Shown one piece after another: positions 1-6,584 of a stretch of 17,347 nt of DNA (position 1 is its first letter; the number at the start of each line of letters is the position of its first letter). Under the pieces are notes generated by a model, which was not told where the DNA came from, ran no database searches, and was given only the letters and a program-made list of their open reading frames with translations. The stretch comes from CAYSIX01 sp964431205 (GTDB taxonomy: Bacteria; Planctomycetota; Phycisphaerae; Phycisphaerales; Phycisphaeraceae). The stretch is taken from the NCBI GenBank assembly GCA_964431205.1, contig CAYSIX010000072.1:1-17347 (forward strand). Direction: 5' to 3'. A program made the position numbers and the translations under genes.

Positions 1-388
1 GCCCCGGCCACGTGGCCTCGATCTCGTCGAGGATCCGCAGGAACACGAACGCCAGCCCGCCGAGCATGCCGTCCACCTGCTCCCGCGGCACGTACCGCTC
101 CCGCAGCTTCTCGTTCTCGAACGCCAGCTTGGCCGCGCGGGCCCTGGCCACCTCCAGCCGCGCCCCCGTTAGCTCATGGTCGAGCTCTGGGTCAGCCTCG
201 TCGTCCCTCCTGCTGTTGGGGTTCTGCAGCGCCTCACGCCGCCAGCGCCTCGCCTCGCGCGCGTCGTCCGCCGACCAGGGCGCGCGCTTGCCGACCGGCC
301 AGTCGGGGCGGGCCAGGAGTCGCTGCAGGGACCGCTTGCGAATCCCCAGAAACCCCGCGAGTTCTGCCTGGTTTTGCAGCATCTTCAT
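1..388 (-). CDS. Nu1-like phage DNA-packaging protein (terminase small subunit), partial
   Basis: The reading frame is open from an ATG at 388 down to the left edge, so the 3' end lies outside the window. The protein starts MKMLQNQAELAGFLGIRKRS, a helix-turn-helix-like N-terminus (QAELAGFLGI..RSLQRLLARPDWPVG). A charged linker follows, then a helix ELTGARLEVARARAAKLAFE and the segment GLAFVFLRILDEIEATWP. That order (small DNA-binding N-terminus, R/K/E helix, then a hydrophobic segment like Nu1's CTFVLSRIAGEIASILDGLP) matches the Nu1 family of phage terminase small subunits, which bind packaging sites and recruit the large subunit. No large terminase is visible because the window ends. There is no Shine-Dalgarno before the ATG, but a TACAAT hexamer lies 12 bases upstream. 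Another DNA-binding protein of similar build cannot be excluded. A second copy lies at 5624-5980. Confidence 0.6.
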   Translation of the reverse strand, partial: MKMLQNQAELAGFLGIRKRSLQRLLARPDWPVGKRAPWSADDAREARRWRREALQNPNSRRDDEADPELDHELTGARLEVARARAAKLAFENEKLRERYVPREQVDGMLGGLAFVFLRILDEIEATWPG

Positions 389-482
389 AGCGACAGCGAC
401 ATTGTAAAAAACCACGAATAACGCGCGCTCCACCGCCCGCGGGATTCCCGCTGAGACGCATCCGCGCCAGAGGGAACCGCAG
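66..482. repeat. Copy 1 of a duplicated Nu1-like gene 5' region
   Basis: This stretch aligns without any gap to 5658-6074 (constant offset 5592). It covers most of the coding part of the Nu1-like gene and about 94 bases upstream of its start. Positions 297-442 are identical to 5889-6034 (146 bases), including 54 non-coding bases and all synonymous sites of the first 30 or so codons. Similarity stops abruptly after GAACCGCAG (ending 482 and 6074), where the two flanks become unrelated. Confidence 0.85.
401..406 (-). promoter_or_regulatory. Possible -10 hexamer TACAAT of the Nu1-like gene
   Basis: TACAAT lies 12 bases before the ATG at 388, and no ribosome-binding site lies between them. The same arrangement is in copy 2 (5993-5998). 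A transcript starting about 7 bases downstream would be almost leaderless. No convincing -35 box is seen, so this is tentative. Confidence 0.25.
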
Positions 483-858
483 TATGTTTCTGGTACGAAT
501 ACATTCGTCTCCACAGTCAGCACACTCTTCCCTCCGTTTTCGCGCAGACGCCCATGATCTCAGGCCTTGACTGGCTCTCACCCACCAATTACTTCTGCAC
601 GTCCACTCATGCCGTGCGCCCCGCCGGACGCGATACACGCCTATCGCGTCACCATTCTATTACGGCCCTTACCGTTTTTTCCTAGCTGTCTCTTGTTGAT
701 TACGTTTTCTGTTGTGTGCGCATCAAGTCGCACACGCACGTACACGCGCACTGATCCAGCGTGTCGCTTTTGCACACCAAGGTAATCCGTCGCCGTTAAC
801 TGAAACGAAGCGACGTTTTCACACACGTGTCATCTGTTGCTCACAAGCACTCGTCACC
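483..858. other. Intergenic region without a supported gene
   Basis: Between the end of the duplicated Nu1 upstream region and the pseudopilin gene I see no convincing coding frame. It is more AT- and pyrimidine-rich than its surroundings around 640-715. It contains one clear inverted repeat at 714-735. Frames open here on either strand lack family-like sequence. Confidence 0.5.
714..735. promoter_or_regulatory. Operator-like inverted repeat GTGTGCG-N8-CGCACAC
   Basis: A perfect 7-base inverted repeat (714-720 and 729-735) with an 8-base spacer lies about 125 bases upstream of the pseudopilin start. Size and symmetry suit a dimeric regulator site. It could also be a chance palindrome in GT/AC-rich DNA. 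Confidence 0.25.
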
Positions 859-1752
859 ATGGACGCCATGAACACTGAACTCCAACCACGTCGCGGCACG
901 GCTGCATTCACTCTTATAGAATTGTTGGTGGTCATCTCAATCATCGCGCTCCTAATCGGTATCCTGCTTCCCGCGTTGGGCAAAGCGCGCAACGCGGCGC
1001 AAGCTGCGGAATGCTTGAGCCGTCAGCGCCAAGCCATGATTGCGATCGTCAACTTCGCGTACGAGTACGACGGCATTATCATGCCACCCGGGATGCGACC
1101 CCCGCCACCCTGGAGCACCGTTGACGAGAGTGATGACATACTCAACGCAGCCGAAGTTCACTTCAACTACGACGAGGCTCCGGGTGATTCGATCAAGTCG
1201 CACGTGCCCTGGCCCCGTGCGCTGACCTATGGGGGTCATCTTGGTGGAGGCAACGCGGAGGCGAACGTTCGCGGCGAAGGTGTGACGGATCACGAGTTCA
1301 AGGTTACTCGCTGTCCATCATGGCCTTATCAAGACGCCACCCACACCGCCAGCAATAACACCGCTTATGCGTTGCGGACAATCACGTCAAACGCCGCCGA
1401 TCGGCCCCCCATCGTTCGAGCCCTGAACACCGACCCCGCCGTCTTCGTCCGGGATCTGCAGATCAAACACCCGTCGGGCTGGGGCGTAGTGTACGACTCG
1501 CTCGCGCTACCGAAGAGAACGTATGAAGGCTTACAACACATCTGGATAGCAAACCGGGCGTACGTCATTCACGGACGGCACAGCGGAGCCGTCAATGTCG
1601 GCAAACTTGATGGGAGCGCCGCGGCCCACCGGAGAGAGGACCTTCTAGAAATCGAACGCGATGCGATGGAACGCGACGGGTTCGGATACACCGTACCAGA
1701 CGGATTCGCGTTCAAGGCTGACGACGACTTTTTCTTCCGATTCGAGGATTAG
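859..1752 (+). CDS. Prepilin-type N-terminal cleavage/methylation domain protein (pseudopilin-like)
   Basis: A short basic leader (QPRRGTAA) is followed by FTLIELLVVISIIALLIGIL, the type IV pilin / type II secretion pseudopilin signature. Cleavage would be before the F by a prepilin peptidase, with Ala rather than Gly at -1 as is common in planctomycetes. The hydrophobic N-helix anchors or assembles the protein, and the rest is a periplasmic domain. Near the C-terminus HSGAVNVGKLDGS matches the H-x9-DG motif seen in the large planctomycete pseudopilin-like family. In-frame ATGs lie at 859 and 868 and neither has a clear ribosome-binding site; 868 gives the more usual leader length. The gene opens the + strand cluster with two PEP-CTERM genes. 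Its role (pseudopilus part or surface protein) is not known. Confidence 0.85.
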   Translation: MDAMNTELQPRRGTAAFTLIELLVVISIIALLIGILLPALGKARNAAQAAECLSRQRQAMIAIVNFAYEYDGIIMPPGMRPPPPWSTVDESDDILNAAEVHFNYDEAPGDSIKSHVPWPRALTYGGHLGGGNAEANVRGEGVTDHEFKVTRCPSWPYQDATHTASNNTAYALRTITSNAADRPPIVRALNTDPAVFVRDLQIKHPSGWGVVYDSLALPKRTYEGLQHIWIANRAYVIHGRHSGAVNVGKLDGSAAAHRREDLLEIERDAMERDGFGYTVPDGFAFKADDDFFFRFED

Positions 1753-1767
1753 TGACAAAGCGTCCTT

Positions 1768-1786
1768 TGACGGTTCGTTGCCGTCA
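1768..1786 (+). terminator. Weak stem-loop after the pseudopilin gene
   Basis: TGACGG and CCGTCA pair around a 7-base loop (TTCGTTG) 16 bases after the stop codon. No T-run follows, so it is at best a weak or factor-assisted terminator or an mRNA 3' stabiliser. Confidence 0.2.
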
Positions 1787-1851
1787 CGCTCATTACAGTG
1801 ATGTCACTCGATGGCGGGTACTACTCCCGCAGACCTGAGAAGGGGTAGAGC

Positions 1852-2913
1852 ATGTTTCAAGGACGCAGGCACATACACTCGGTTATCACGACAGTCGGTG
1901 TTGGATGTCTTCTCGGTAATGGCGTCGCGTCAGAGGCGTGGGCCCAGGCTGTCGTCCACGACTGGCTTGGAAGTGATGGTCAGGAGCTTGTCAACAGCGG
2001 CACCACAGGCGCTGTCAACGATGCTGTTCTCATTGATGAAGGTGCGGGGAACATCCCAATCGTCGAGAACGGAACCGCGACCGTTTTCAACGGCTTCACA
2101 CCCGGCCCGGGCGCCGGCTTCGGCGACGACGACGGCTTTGTGGATCTCGGTGTGGTGGCTGGCTTCCAGGGCGCGACGTTCTTCGAGCTTGAGTGGCAGG
2201 GCTTGGACTTGGACGAGACGGCAGGCAACTCGAGCTGGCTGGGCGGCGCCCTGGCACCTGGGTTCAGCACAGGCTCGCTAATGACTCTTGGATTGTCTGA
2301 TGTGTTTTCCGGCACCGGTACGCTTAACGTGAACCTCTACGAAGCAGGCGGGCAATTCGGTGGTGGCGACGAGGATGAAGTGGTCGAGAGCATCCCACTC
2401 GGCAGTGTTATTCCGGTCACGCCACACGACCTGCGAATCGTTTTCACCGGCAACGGGCTGACACAGGCTCAGGGAGGCTTCGGCGATATCGCCGTGTTTG
2501 TCGATGGTGAGGAGGTCGCGAGAGAAGTCGTTCTGATCGGCGTCCTGAATCCCGATGAAGATCCTGCGTCGTTTGGCCTGGGCAAGTACCACGCCGGGTC
2601 CACCGTAGCCGGTGCTTACACAACAGGACAATTCTCAATCGGGTTTGGCACGACGCTCCCGGGCGATGCCGACGGGGACGGCGATGTAGACGCGTTTGAC
2701 CTTGGGATCTGGCAGACACAATTTGGCGAGGTTGGTGAAGGGCTAAGCGCAGACTTCGATCGTGACGACGATGTTGATGGCTTCGACCTGGGCCTTTGGC
2801 AAAGCAACTTCGGAACGGGCACCGGTAATTCGGCGGTACCCGAGCCGGTGTCGATTGCACCAATGCTGATCGGCTTGGCGGCACTATGGCGCAACGTTCG
2901 TCGGCGTGAATAG
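1852..2913 (+). CDS. Secreted PEP-CTERM protein with dockerin-like EF-hand repeats
   Basis: The 353-aa product has an N-terminal signal peptide ending near SEAWAQA. A beta-rich domain (about residues 35-265) of unknown family follows. Two dockerin-type calcium-loop repeats come next (about 272-325: GDADGDGDVDAFDLGIWQ and ADFDRDDDVDGFDLGLWQ). The C-terminus is a PEP-CTERM signal: VPEPVS, a hydrophobic stretch and a basic RNVRRRE tail, which an exosortase would process for surface or exopolysaccharide-linked sorting. GAGAAGGGG (1837-1845) six bases before the ATG supports the start. The ectodomain is clearly paralogous to the next gene (shared HDWLG, ALAPGFS.GSLMTLG, GGGDEDEV, NPDEDP..FGLGKYH). 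The second EF-hand loop is partly degenerate (RDDDVDG). Function of the ectodomain is not recognised. Confidence 0.85.
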   Translation: MFQGRRHIHSVITTVGVGCLLGNGVASEAWAQAVVHDWLGSDGQELVNSGTTGAVNDAVLIDEGAGNIPIVENGTATVFNGFTPGPGAGFGDDDGFVDLGVVAGFQGATFFELEWQGLDLDETAGNSSWLGGALAPGFSTGSLMTLGLSDVFSGTGTLNVNLYEAGGQFGGGDEDEVVESIPLGSVIPVTPHDLRIVFTGNGLTQAQGGFGDIAVFVDGEEVAREVVLIGVLNPDEDPASFGLGKYHAGSTVAGAYTTGQFSIGFGTTLPGDADGDGDVDAFDLGIWQTQFGEVGEGLSADFDRDDDVDGFDLGLWQSNFGTGTGNSAVPEPVSIAPMLIGLAALWRNVRRRE

Positions 2914-2978
2914 TCGTGCATCCAAGATTCTTGGCTCACCAGTCAGCCGCTCCAGTTGGACTGTTTCAATGTGGAAGA

Positions 2979-3004
2979 GGTGTGGCACGCGTGGTGGCCA
3001 CACC
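2979..3004. repeat. Inverted repeat between the two PEP-CTERM paralogues
   Basis: GGTGTGGC (2979-2986) and GCCACACC (2997-3004) are perfectly complementary around a 10-base loop. The site is in the 156-base spacer between the two paralogues. It may be an operator, a processing hairpin or a weak terminator; no T-run follows. Confidence 0.3.
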
Positions 3005-3069
3005 AGAGAGGGAAGATTTGGGGTGATCGTTCAGCGTATCGCTCCCAAACGAGGAAAGGCAAGAATATT

Positions 3070-3951
3070 ATGAAGACTCTGTGGCAGAAGAGGTGTGTGG
3101 TTACCAGTGGTGCAGTGATGGTTCTGGCGGTTGTGGGAACGGGTGTATCCGCCAAGGCCGACTATCAAGTTCAACACGACTGGCTCGGTACGGGCGGTGT
3201 CGAGCTTATGAACAGCGGTCTCAATGGATCGATCAATGACGCGGTTCTTACCAACAATGGATTGGATCCTGTTTTGACGGGCGATGGAACAGCGACGGTC
3301 GTGAATGGCGGGACACCGAGGGGCGAAGGCGGCGACGACGGCTACATCGATCTTGGGATCGTGCCGCAGTTCCAAGGGGCAACACGATTTGAGCTGTCTT
3401 GGAATGATCTTGACATCGATGAGGTGGCAGGCGACAGCAGCACACTCGGTGGGGCCCTGGCTCCGGGGTTCAGTGCTGGCTCTTTGATGACGCTTGGTAT
3501 CTCCAATCTGAGTTCCGGCACGGGTAACCTCAGCGTCCGTTTGTATGAGGCCGGCGGCGCCTTTGGTGGCGGTGACGAGGACGAAGTCACTGAGGGGGTT
3601 GATTTCGAGAGCGTCCTACCCGTAACCTCCCACGATTTGCGGATCGTTTATCTGGGCAATGGTTTAACGCAGGCCGAAGGCGGGATCGGTGAGATCAGCG
3701 TTTATGTTGACGATGTGCAGGTCGGTCAGCAGGCAATCAGCATCGGCATCTTGAATCCCGATGAGGACCCTGTCGCGTTCGGGCTTGGCAAGTACCACAA
3801 CGGGTCGAGCGTGGCCGGCCAATACACGACAGGAACGTTCTCCATTCTCGTCCCCGAGCCGACGAGCGTCGCACTACTCACTGTCCTTGGATGCATGGCG
3901 TTGACGCATAGCCGTCGAAACCGAAAGGGAGAGGAGCCCTCCATTCGATAG
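3070..3951 (+). CDS. Secreted PEP-CTERM protein, paralogue without dockerin module
   Basis: The start is set at the ATG at 3070 (MKTLWQKR), preceded by GAGGAAAGG and followed at once by a good signal peptide (VVTSGAVMVLAVVGTGVSAKA). A longer frame upstream would bury that signal. The 293-aa protein shares the whole ectodomain of the preceding gene (HDWLGTGG, DDGYIDLGIV.QFQGAT, GALAPGFSAGSLMTLGIS, GDEDEV, NPDEDPVAFGLGKYH). It passes straight from TTGTFSI into VPEPTSVALLTVLG and a basic tail, a PEP-CTERM signal, with no dockerin-like repeats. It is therefore probably an exosortase substrate made by tandem duplication. The ectodomain looks like a beta-sandwich from its alternating pattern, but I do not recognise the family. 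Confidence 0.85.
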   Translation: MKTLWQKRCVVTSGAVMVLAVVGTGVSAKADYQVQHDWLGTGGVELMNSGLNGSINDAVLTNNGLDPVLTGDGTATVVNGGTPRGEGGDDGYIDLGIVPQFQGATRFELSWNDLDIDEVAGDSSTLGGALAPGFSAGSLMTLGISNLSSGTGNLSVRLYEAGGAFGGGDEDEVTEGVDFESVLPVTSHDLRIVYLGNGLTQAEGGIGEISVYVDDVQVGQQAISIGILNPDEDPVAFGLGKYHNGSSVAGQYTTGTFSILVPEPTSVALLTVLGCMALTHSRRNRKGEEPSIR

Positions 3952-4237
3952 TGCTGTTGCATCCTTTTAGGGGGCTCACCGAGCCCTGATCCACGGGTTG
4001 CTCGTCTCATCCGATGAGCAGCCCTTTGGCGGGCAGATCATCCGCATTGCGTAAACGAATCAGCATGAATTTGGTCATGGCGGCACATCACGCCCCCTTG
4101 CTGGCTCAGCGTGCCTCACGCCGGTCTGGGCGCCAACGAATGAGTGATCATGCCATCGGCGATGAACCGGGGCCCGCAGACTGGTCCGTTCACAACGTTC
4201 GATCATCGATTCTTCCGCTGCAAAGGAGGTCCAACCC
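3952..4237. other. Intergenic region, small stem-loop only
   Basis: No supported gene. GGGCTC (3972-3977) and GAGCCC (3981-3986) can form a short hairpin 20 bases after the preceding stop, without a T-run. The rest shows nothing recognisable until the strong ribosome-binding site of the next gene. Confidence 0.4.
4222..4230 (+). promoter_or_regulatory. Near-consensus Shine-Dalgarno AAAGGAGGT
   Basis: AAAGGAGGT matches the anti-16S tail over its whole length, 7 bases before the ATG at 4238. It is the strongest ribosome-binding site in the window and fixes the start of the next gene. Confidence 0.85.
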
Positions 4238-5104
4238 ATGGCTTTTCAGCACGACAGATACAACAAGCACGGGTGGTGTCGAATGCTGACCGGATTCGTC
4301 TGTGTATCCAACATGCTGTTCGTGCCGCATGTGAATGGCGACGCCAAGAGTCAGTCATCTGCACCAACGGAAGAGCAATCGGTCTTGCTTGATCAAGTCA
4401 CCCTTGCATCCGATGCACGAGCTACACAGGGCCTGGCGGTAACCGAGAAAGGCAACTTCGGTGCCACGTCAGATCGGCTCTATCGATTCGATGCGAACTG
4501 GAACCTGGTCGATTCGCGTGCGATCATCATTGATGGCGTGAACCACATGGGAGCCATTCATTACTATGATGGCAACATCTGGGCTGCGTTCCTGAATAAC
4601 GGCAAGACCGACGGCAAACACGACCCGGCCAAGAACCGATCGATCATTGCCAAAATCGACGCGAACACCCTGGAGGTGTTAACGACTTGGGATGTGACTG
4701 AGCAGTGCACTTGGGTTGACCCCGTGTTCTTCGATGGACAACACGTGTGGGTGGGCGAGATGCACAATTTGGGCATACACCGCTACCGACTGGAACACGG
4801 CAAGCTCGTTCACAGCGGTGTGCTGCGATATCCTAAGGAAATGAGCTTTTCGCAAGGTATTCGCATTCGCGACGGACGGCTCTATTCGATTCACACCTTT
4901 GGCTCGATGGACGGCCTATTCGAATTTCAGATTCCACACAAACTGACGGACGAGGTTATCTGGCCTCGTCGAGTCTGGCCGATTCAGGAATCCACGATGC
5001 ATCTTGAGGGGTTTGACTTTGTTCCGGGAATTCCAGACGAAATCTGGCACGCCCAGGGAACACAGGTCGATCGATATCGTCTGGTCGGTCTGGGCCCGGA
5101 CTGA
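4238..5104 (+). CDS. Secreted beta-propeller-like protein of unknown function
   Basis: The 288-aa product begins with a long n-region and a hydrophobic core (LTGFVCVSNMLFVPHVNGDA), likely a signal peptide. The remainder shows repeated blade-like motifs: DRLYRFDANWNLV, YYDGNIWAAF, FFDGQHVWVGEMHNLGIHRYRLEHG, IRDGRLYSIHTFGSMDGLFEF and DEIWHAQGTQVDRYRL. These are spaced like the strands of a small beta-propeller. No catalytic motif is evident, and PEP-CTERM and dockerin signals are absent, unlike its two neighbours. It follows the PEP-CTERM pair on the same strand after a 286-base gap, so it may have its own promoter. An IS256 end begins about 20 bases after its stop codon. The propeller reading is an inference from repeat pattern. 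Confidence 0.75.
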   Translation: MAFQHDRYNKHGWCRMLTGFVCVSNMLFVPHVNGDAKSQSSAPTEEQSVLLDQVTLASDARATQGLAVTEKGNFGATSDRLYRFDANWNLVDSRAIIIDGVNHMGAIHYYDGNIWAAFLNNGKTDGKHDPAKNRSIIAKIDANTLEVLTTWDVTEQCTWVDPVFFDGQHVWVGEMHNLGIHRYRLEHGKLVHSGVLRYPKEMSFSQGIRIRDGRLYSIHTFGSMDGLFEFQIPHKLTDEVIWPRRVWPIQESTMHLEGFDFVPGIPDEIWHAQGTQVDRYRLVGLGPD

Positions 5105-5120
5105 TGGGAGCACGCGATGT

Positions 5121-5136
5121 TGTCAAATCCAGTGGA
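5121..5136. repeat. IS256-type terminal inverted repeat (transposase 3' side)
   Basis: TGTCAAATCCAGTGGA lies just outside the stop codon of the IS256 transposase fragment and reads inward. Its core CAAATCCAGTGGA (5124-5136) matches CAAATCCTGTGGA at 16349-16361 at 12 of 13 positions. The latter also reads inward, upstream of an IS256 transposase N-terminus. The exact outer edge is not defined. Confidence 0.55.
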
Positions 5137-5146
5137 CGGGACATGA

Positions 5147-5656
5147 TCAGGCGGTTTGTTGTTTTTCGCCGTCGGTGAACGTCACTCCGGTGATCACGTC
5201 TCGGATCGGTTCGCGTCCGTTGAGCCGGCGCCATTGCTTCTCGGCGGACTGGCACAGGCGGCAGACCATGGCCAGGCATGCTCTTCGACTGCCGTTGCCC
5301 TTGGTCCGCCGATGCCGCAGCCGCACCGTGGCGAACGTGCTCTCGATCGGGTTGGTCGTTCGCCGGTGTAGCCAGTGCTCGGCCGGGAAGTCGTAGAACG
5401 TCAACAGCACATCTCGATCCTTGGTCAGGTATTCGGTCGCCTTGGGGTACTTCGCCTGATAGATCTCGACAAAGCGATCAAACGCTTGGTTGGCCGCCGC
5501 GCGCGTCGGGGCTATCCCGATCTGATGAATCCGATCCTTGGCCTCGCTCTGCAGTCGTTTGGGCAGTTCGTTGAGCACGTTGGCGGTCTTGTGCATCCAG
5601 CAGCGTTGCTCGCGCGTGTCCGGTCAGACCTTTCGCGCCGCCGCCCAGAAGCCCAT
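5147..5656 (-). pseudogene. IS256-family (mutator-type) transposase, C-terminal fragment
   Basis: The fragment covers roughly the last 165 residues of a transposase usually about 400 aa long. Family landmarks are REQRCWMHKTANVLNELPKR, KYPKATEYLTKDRD, LTFYDFPAEHWLHRRTTNPI, ESTFATVRLRHRRTKG and LAMVCRLCQSAEKQWRRLNG. The E of NPIES lies where the last catalytic residue of the DDE triad is expected. Upstream, GFWAAARKV-stop-PDTREQRCW is recognisably the same protein (family pattern GFWxALRxV-P-TREQRCW) interrupted by an in-frame TGA at 5624-5626, probably a former TGG. The N-terminal half, including the earlier catalytic aspartates, is missing: at about 5656 the sequence switches to the Nu1-like gene. 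It cannot encode an active enzyme. Confidence 0.9.
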
Positions 5657-5980
5657 AGCCGCGTCGAGCGTCTCCCGGGGCATATACTTGCCCCGCAGCA
5701 GATCGTTCTCGAACGCCAGCTTCTCCGCGCGGGCCCTGGCCAGCTCCACCCGCGCCTCCGACAGCTCACGACTGAGCCCCACGTCGGCCGGATCGGCCTT
5801 GCGACTGTTGGGGTTCTGCAGCGCCTCACGCCGCCACCGCCTCGCCTCGCGGGCGTCGTCGGCCGACCACGGCGCGTGCTTGCCGACGGGCCAGTCGGGG
5901 CGGGCCAGGAGTCGCTGCAGGGACCGCTTGCGAATCCCCAGAAACCCCGCGAGTTCTGCCTGGTTTTGCAGCATCTTCAT
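5624..5980 (-). pseudogene. Second Nu1-like copy, truncated and fused to IS256 transposase sequence
   Basis: From the ATG at 5980 the 118-aa frame repeats the left-edge Nu1-like protein: an identical first 30 or so residues, then WSADDAREARRWRREALQNP and ELSEARVELARARAEKLAFE. It diverges at YMPRETLDAAMGFWAAARKV. The last part, GFWAAARKV, belongs to the IS256 transposase that continues downstream in the same frame, so the junction is near 5656-5665. The hydrophobic C-terminal segment seen in copy 1 (GLAFVFLRILDEIE) is lost, so packaging function is unlikely. As in copy 1 there is no Shine-Dalgarno, and TACAAT sits 12 bases before the ATG. The short frame could still be expressed as a DNA-binding remnant. 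Confidence 0.7.
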
Positions 5981-6074
5981 AGCGACAGCGACATTGTAAA
6001 AAACCACGAATAACGCGCGCTCCACCGCCCGCGGACTTCCCGCAGGGGTGGGACCGCGCCAGGAGGAACCGCAG
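5658..6074. repeat. Copy 2 of the duplicated Nu1-like gene 5' region
   Basis: Gap-free partner of 66-482, with 5889-6034 identical to 297-442. On the left it is cut by the IS256 fragment. On the right similarity ends at GAACCGCAG (6074), beyond which a tyrosine recombinase remnant follows. Confidence 0.85.
5993..5998 (-). promoter_or_regulatory. Possible -10 hexamer TACAAT, copy 2
   Basis: Identical in sequence and position to the element at 401-406, 12 bases before the ATG at 5980. No -35 box is evident. Confidence 0.2.
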
Positions 6075-6115
6075 CCTCGACACCAGGCGACACAGTAGGC
6101 CCCTCGGCCGCGACT

Positions 6116-6244
6116 CAAGGGATCGACACCGGCCTTATCGCCAAGCAGCTCGGCCACGCCAGCATCGCCACAACGGCACGGTATTTGGACCACGTCGCGC
6201 CGTTATCCCTCGCTGAGGCGATTCGGCAGCGGACATGGACATAA
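6116..6244 (+). pseudogene. Tyrosine recombinase (phage integrase family), C-terminal remnant
   Basis: The 42-residue tail GIDTGLIAKQLGHASIATTA then RYLDHVAP ends at TAA 6242-6244. It has the family's final block: an LGH-(A/S)-S-I-x-TT-x-x-Y pattern, with the catalytic second His in LGH and the nucleophilic Tyr in RYLDH. The upstream HxxR block and the rest of the catalytic domain are absent. In-frame sequence before 6116 (GDTVGPSAAT) is not recombinase-like, so the gene is broken at about 6110. Such enzymes integrate phages, islands or integron cassettes. Here it can only be a relic, lying between the Nu1-like copy and a 41-base repeat. Confidence 0.75.
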
Positions 6245-6584
6245 ACCATGGTGAGCGGCCCAACTGCTCTGACGACGTGATTCACTTCCTCGCGCCTTTT
6301 CGCGCGCGATGGGTTGAGCATAGGGAGATCGCCGACGCGGACCGGGCCACCGAGGGCGACCAGACCCTGCTGCGTAGCTTCGTTCGTGCCGCGGGATTGC
6401 GGATCAGTTTATCGCGGACGATCCAACATTTCTTTCGCGAAGATCAACAGGCCGACTTCCTCAGTCGACGCGATGGCAAACAGCGACTGAAGAGTCCCGG
6501 CCCGAGCTGTGCGCCACTGGCCTTCGGGTAACCCCCACCGCGGCGAGAGTCGCGGGCTGGGGTCAGCCTGACGAGCCACTCTGG
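6245..6584. other. Non-coding spacer between mobile remnants and the carbohydrate cluster
   Basis: A 98-codon frame crosses this region on the + strand, but its product resembles no family and has no ribosome-binding site. The region contains copy 1 of a 41-base repeat (6287-6327). Its right part is the 3' flank of the AraC-type gene; no convincing terminator was seen. Confidence 0.4.
6287..6327. repeat. 41-base degenerate direct repeat, left copy
   Basis: Matches 17114-17154 at 36 of 41 positions without gaps. The central CGCGCGCGATGGGTTG is identical in both. It begins 42 bases after the stop codon of the tyrosine recombinase remnant. It may be a relic attachment site or a dispersed genomic repeat. 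Confidence 0.6.

Noticed and set aside
234..638. Open frame on the - strand overlapping the first Nu1-like gene
   Set aside because: It is the neighbouring frame of the Nu1-like gene; a counterpart occurs in copy 2. Its product shows no protein-like pattern and only follows the duplicated DNA.
6235..6531. 98-codon frame after the recombinase relic
   Set aside because: No ribosome-binding site and no family resemblance, and it runs through the 41-base repeat.
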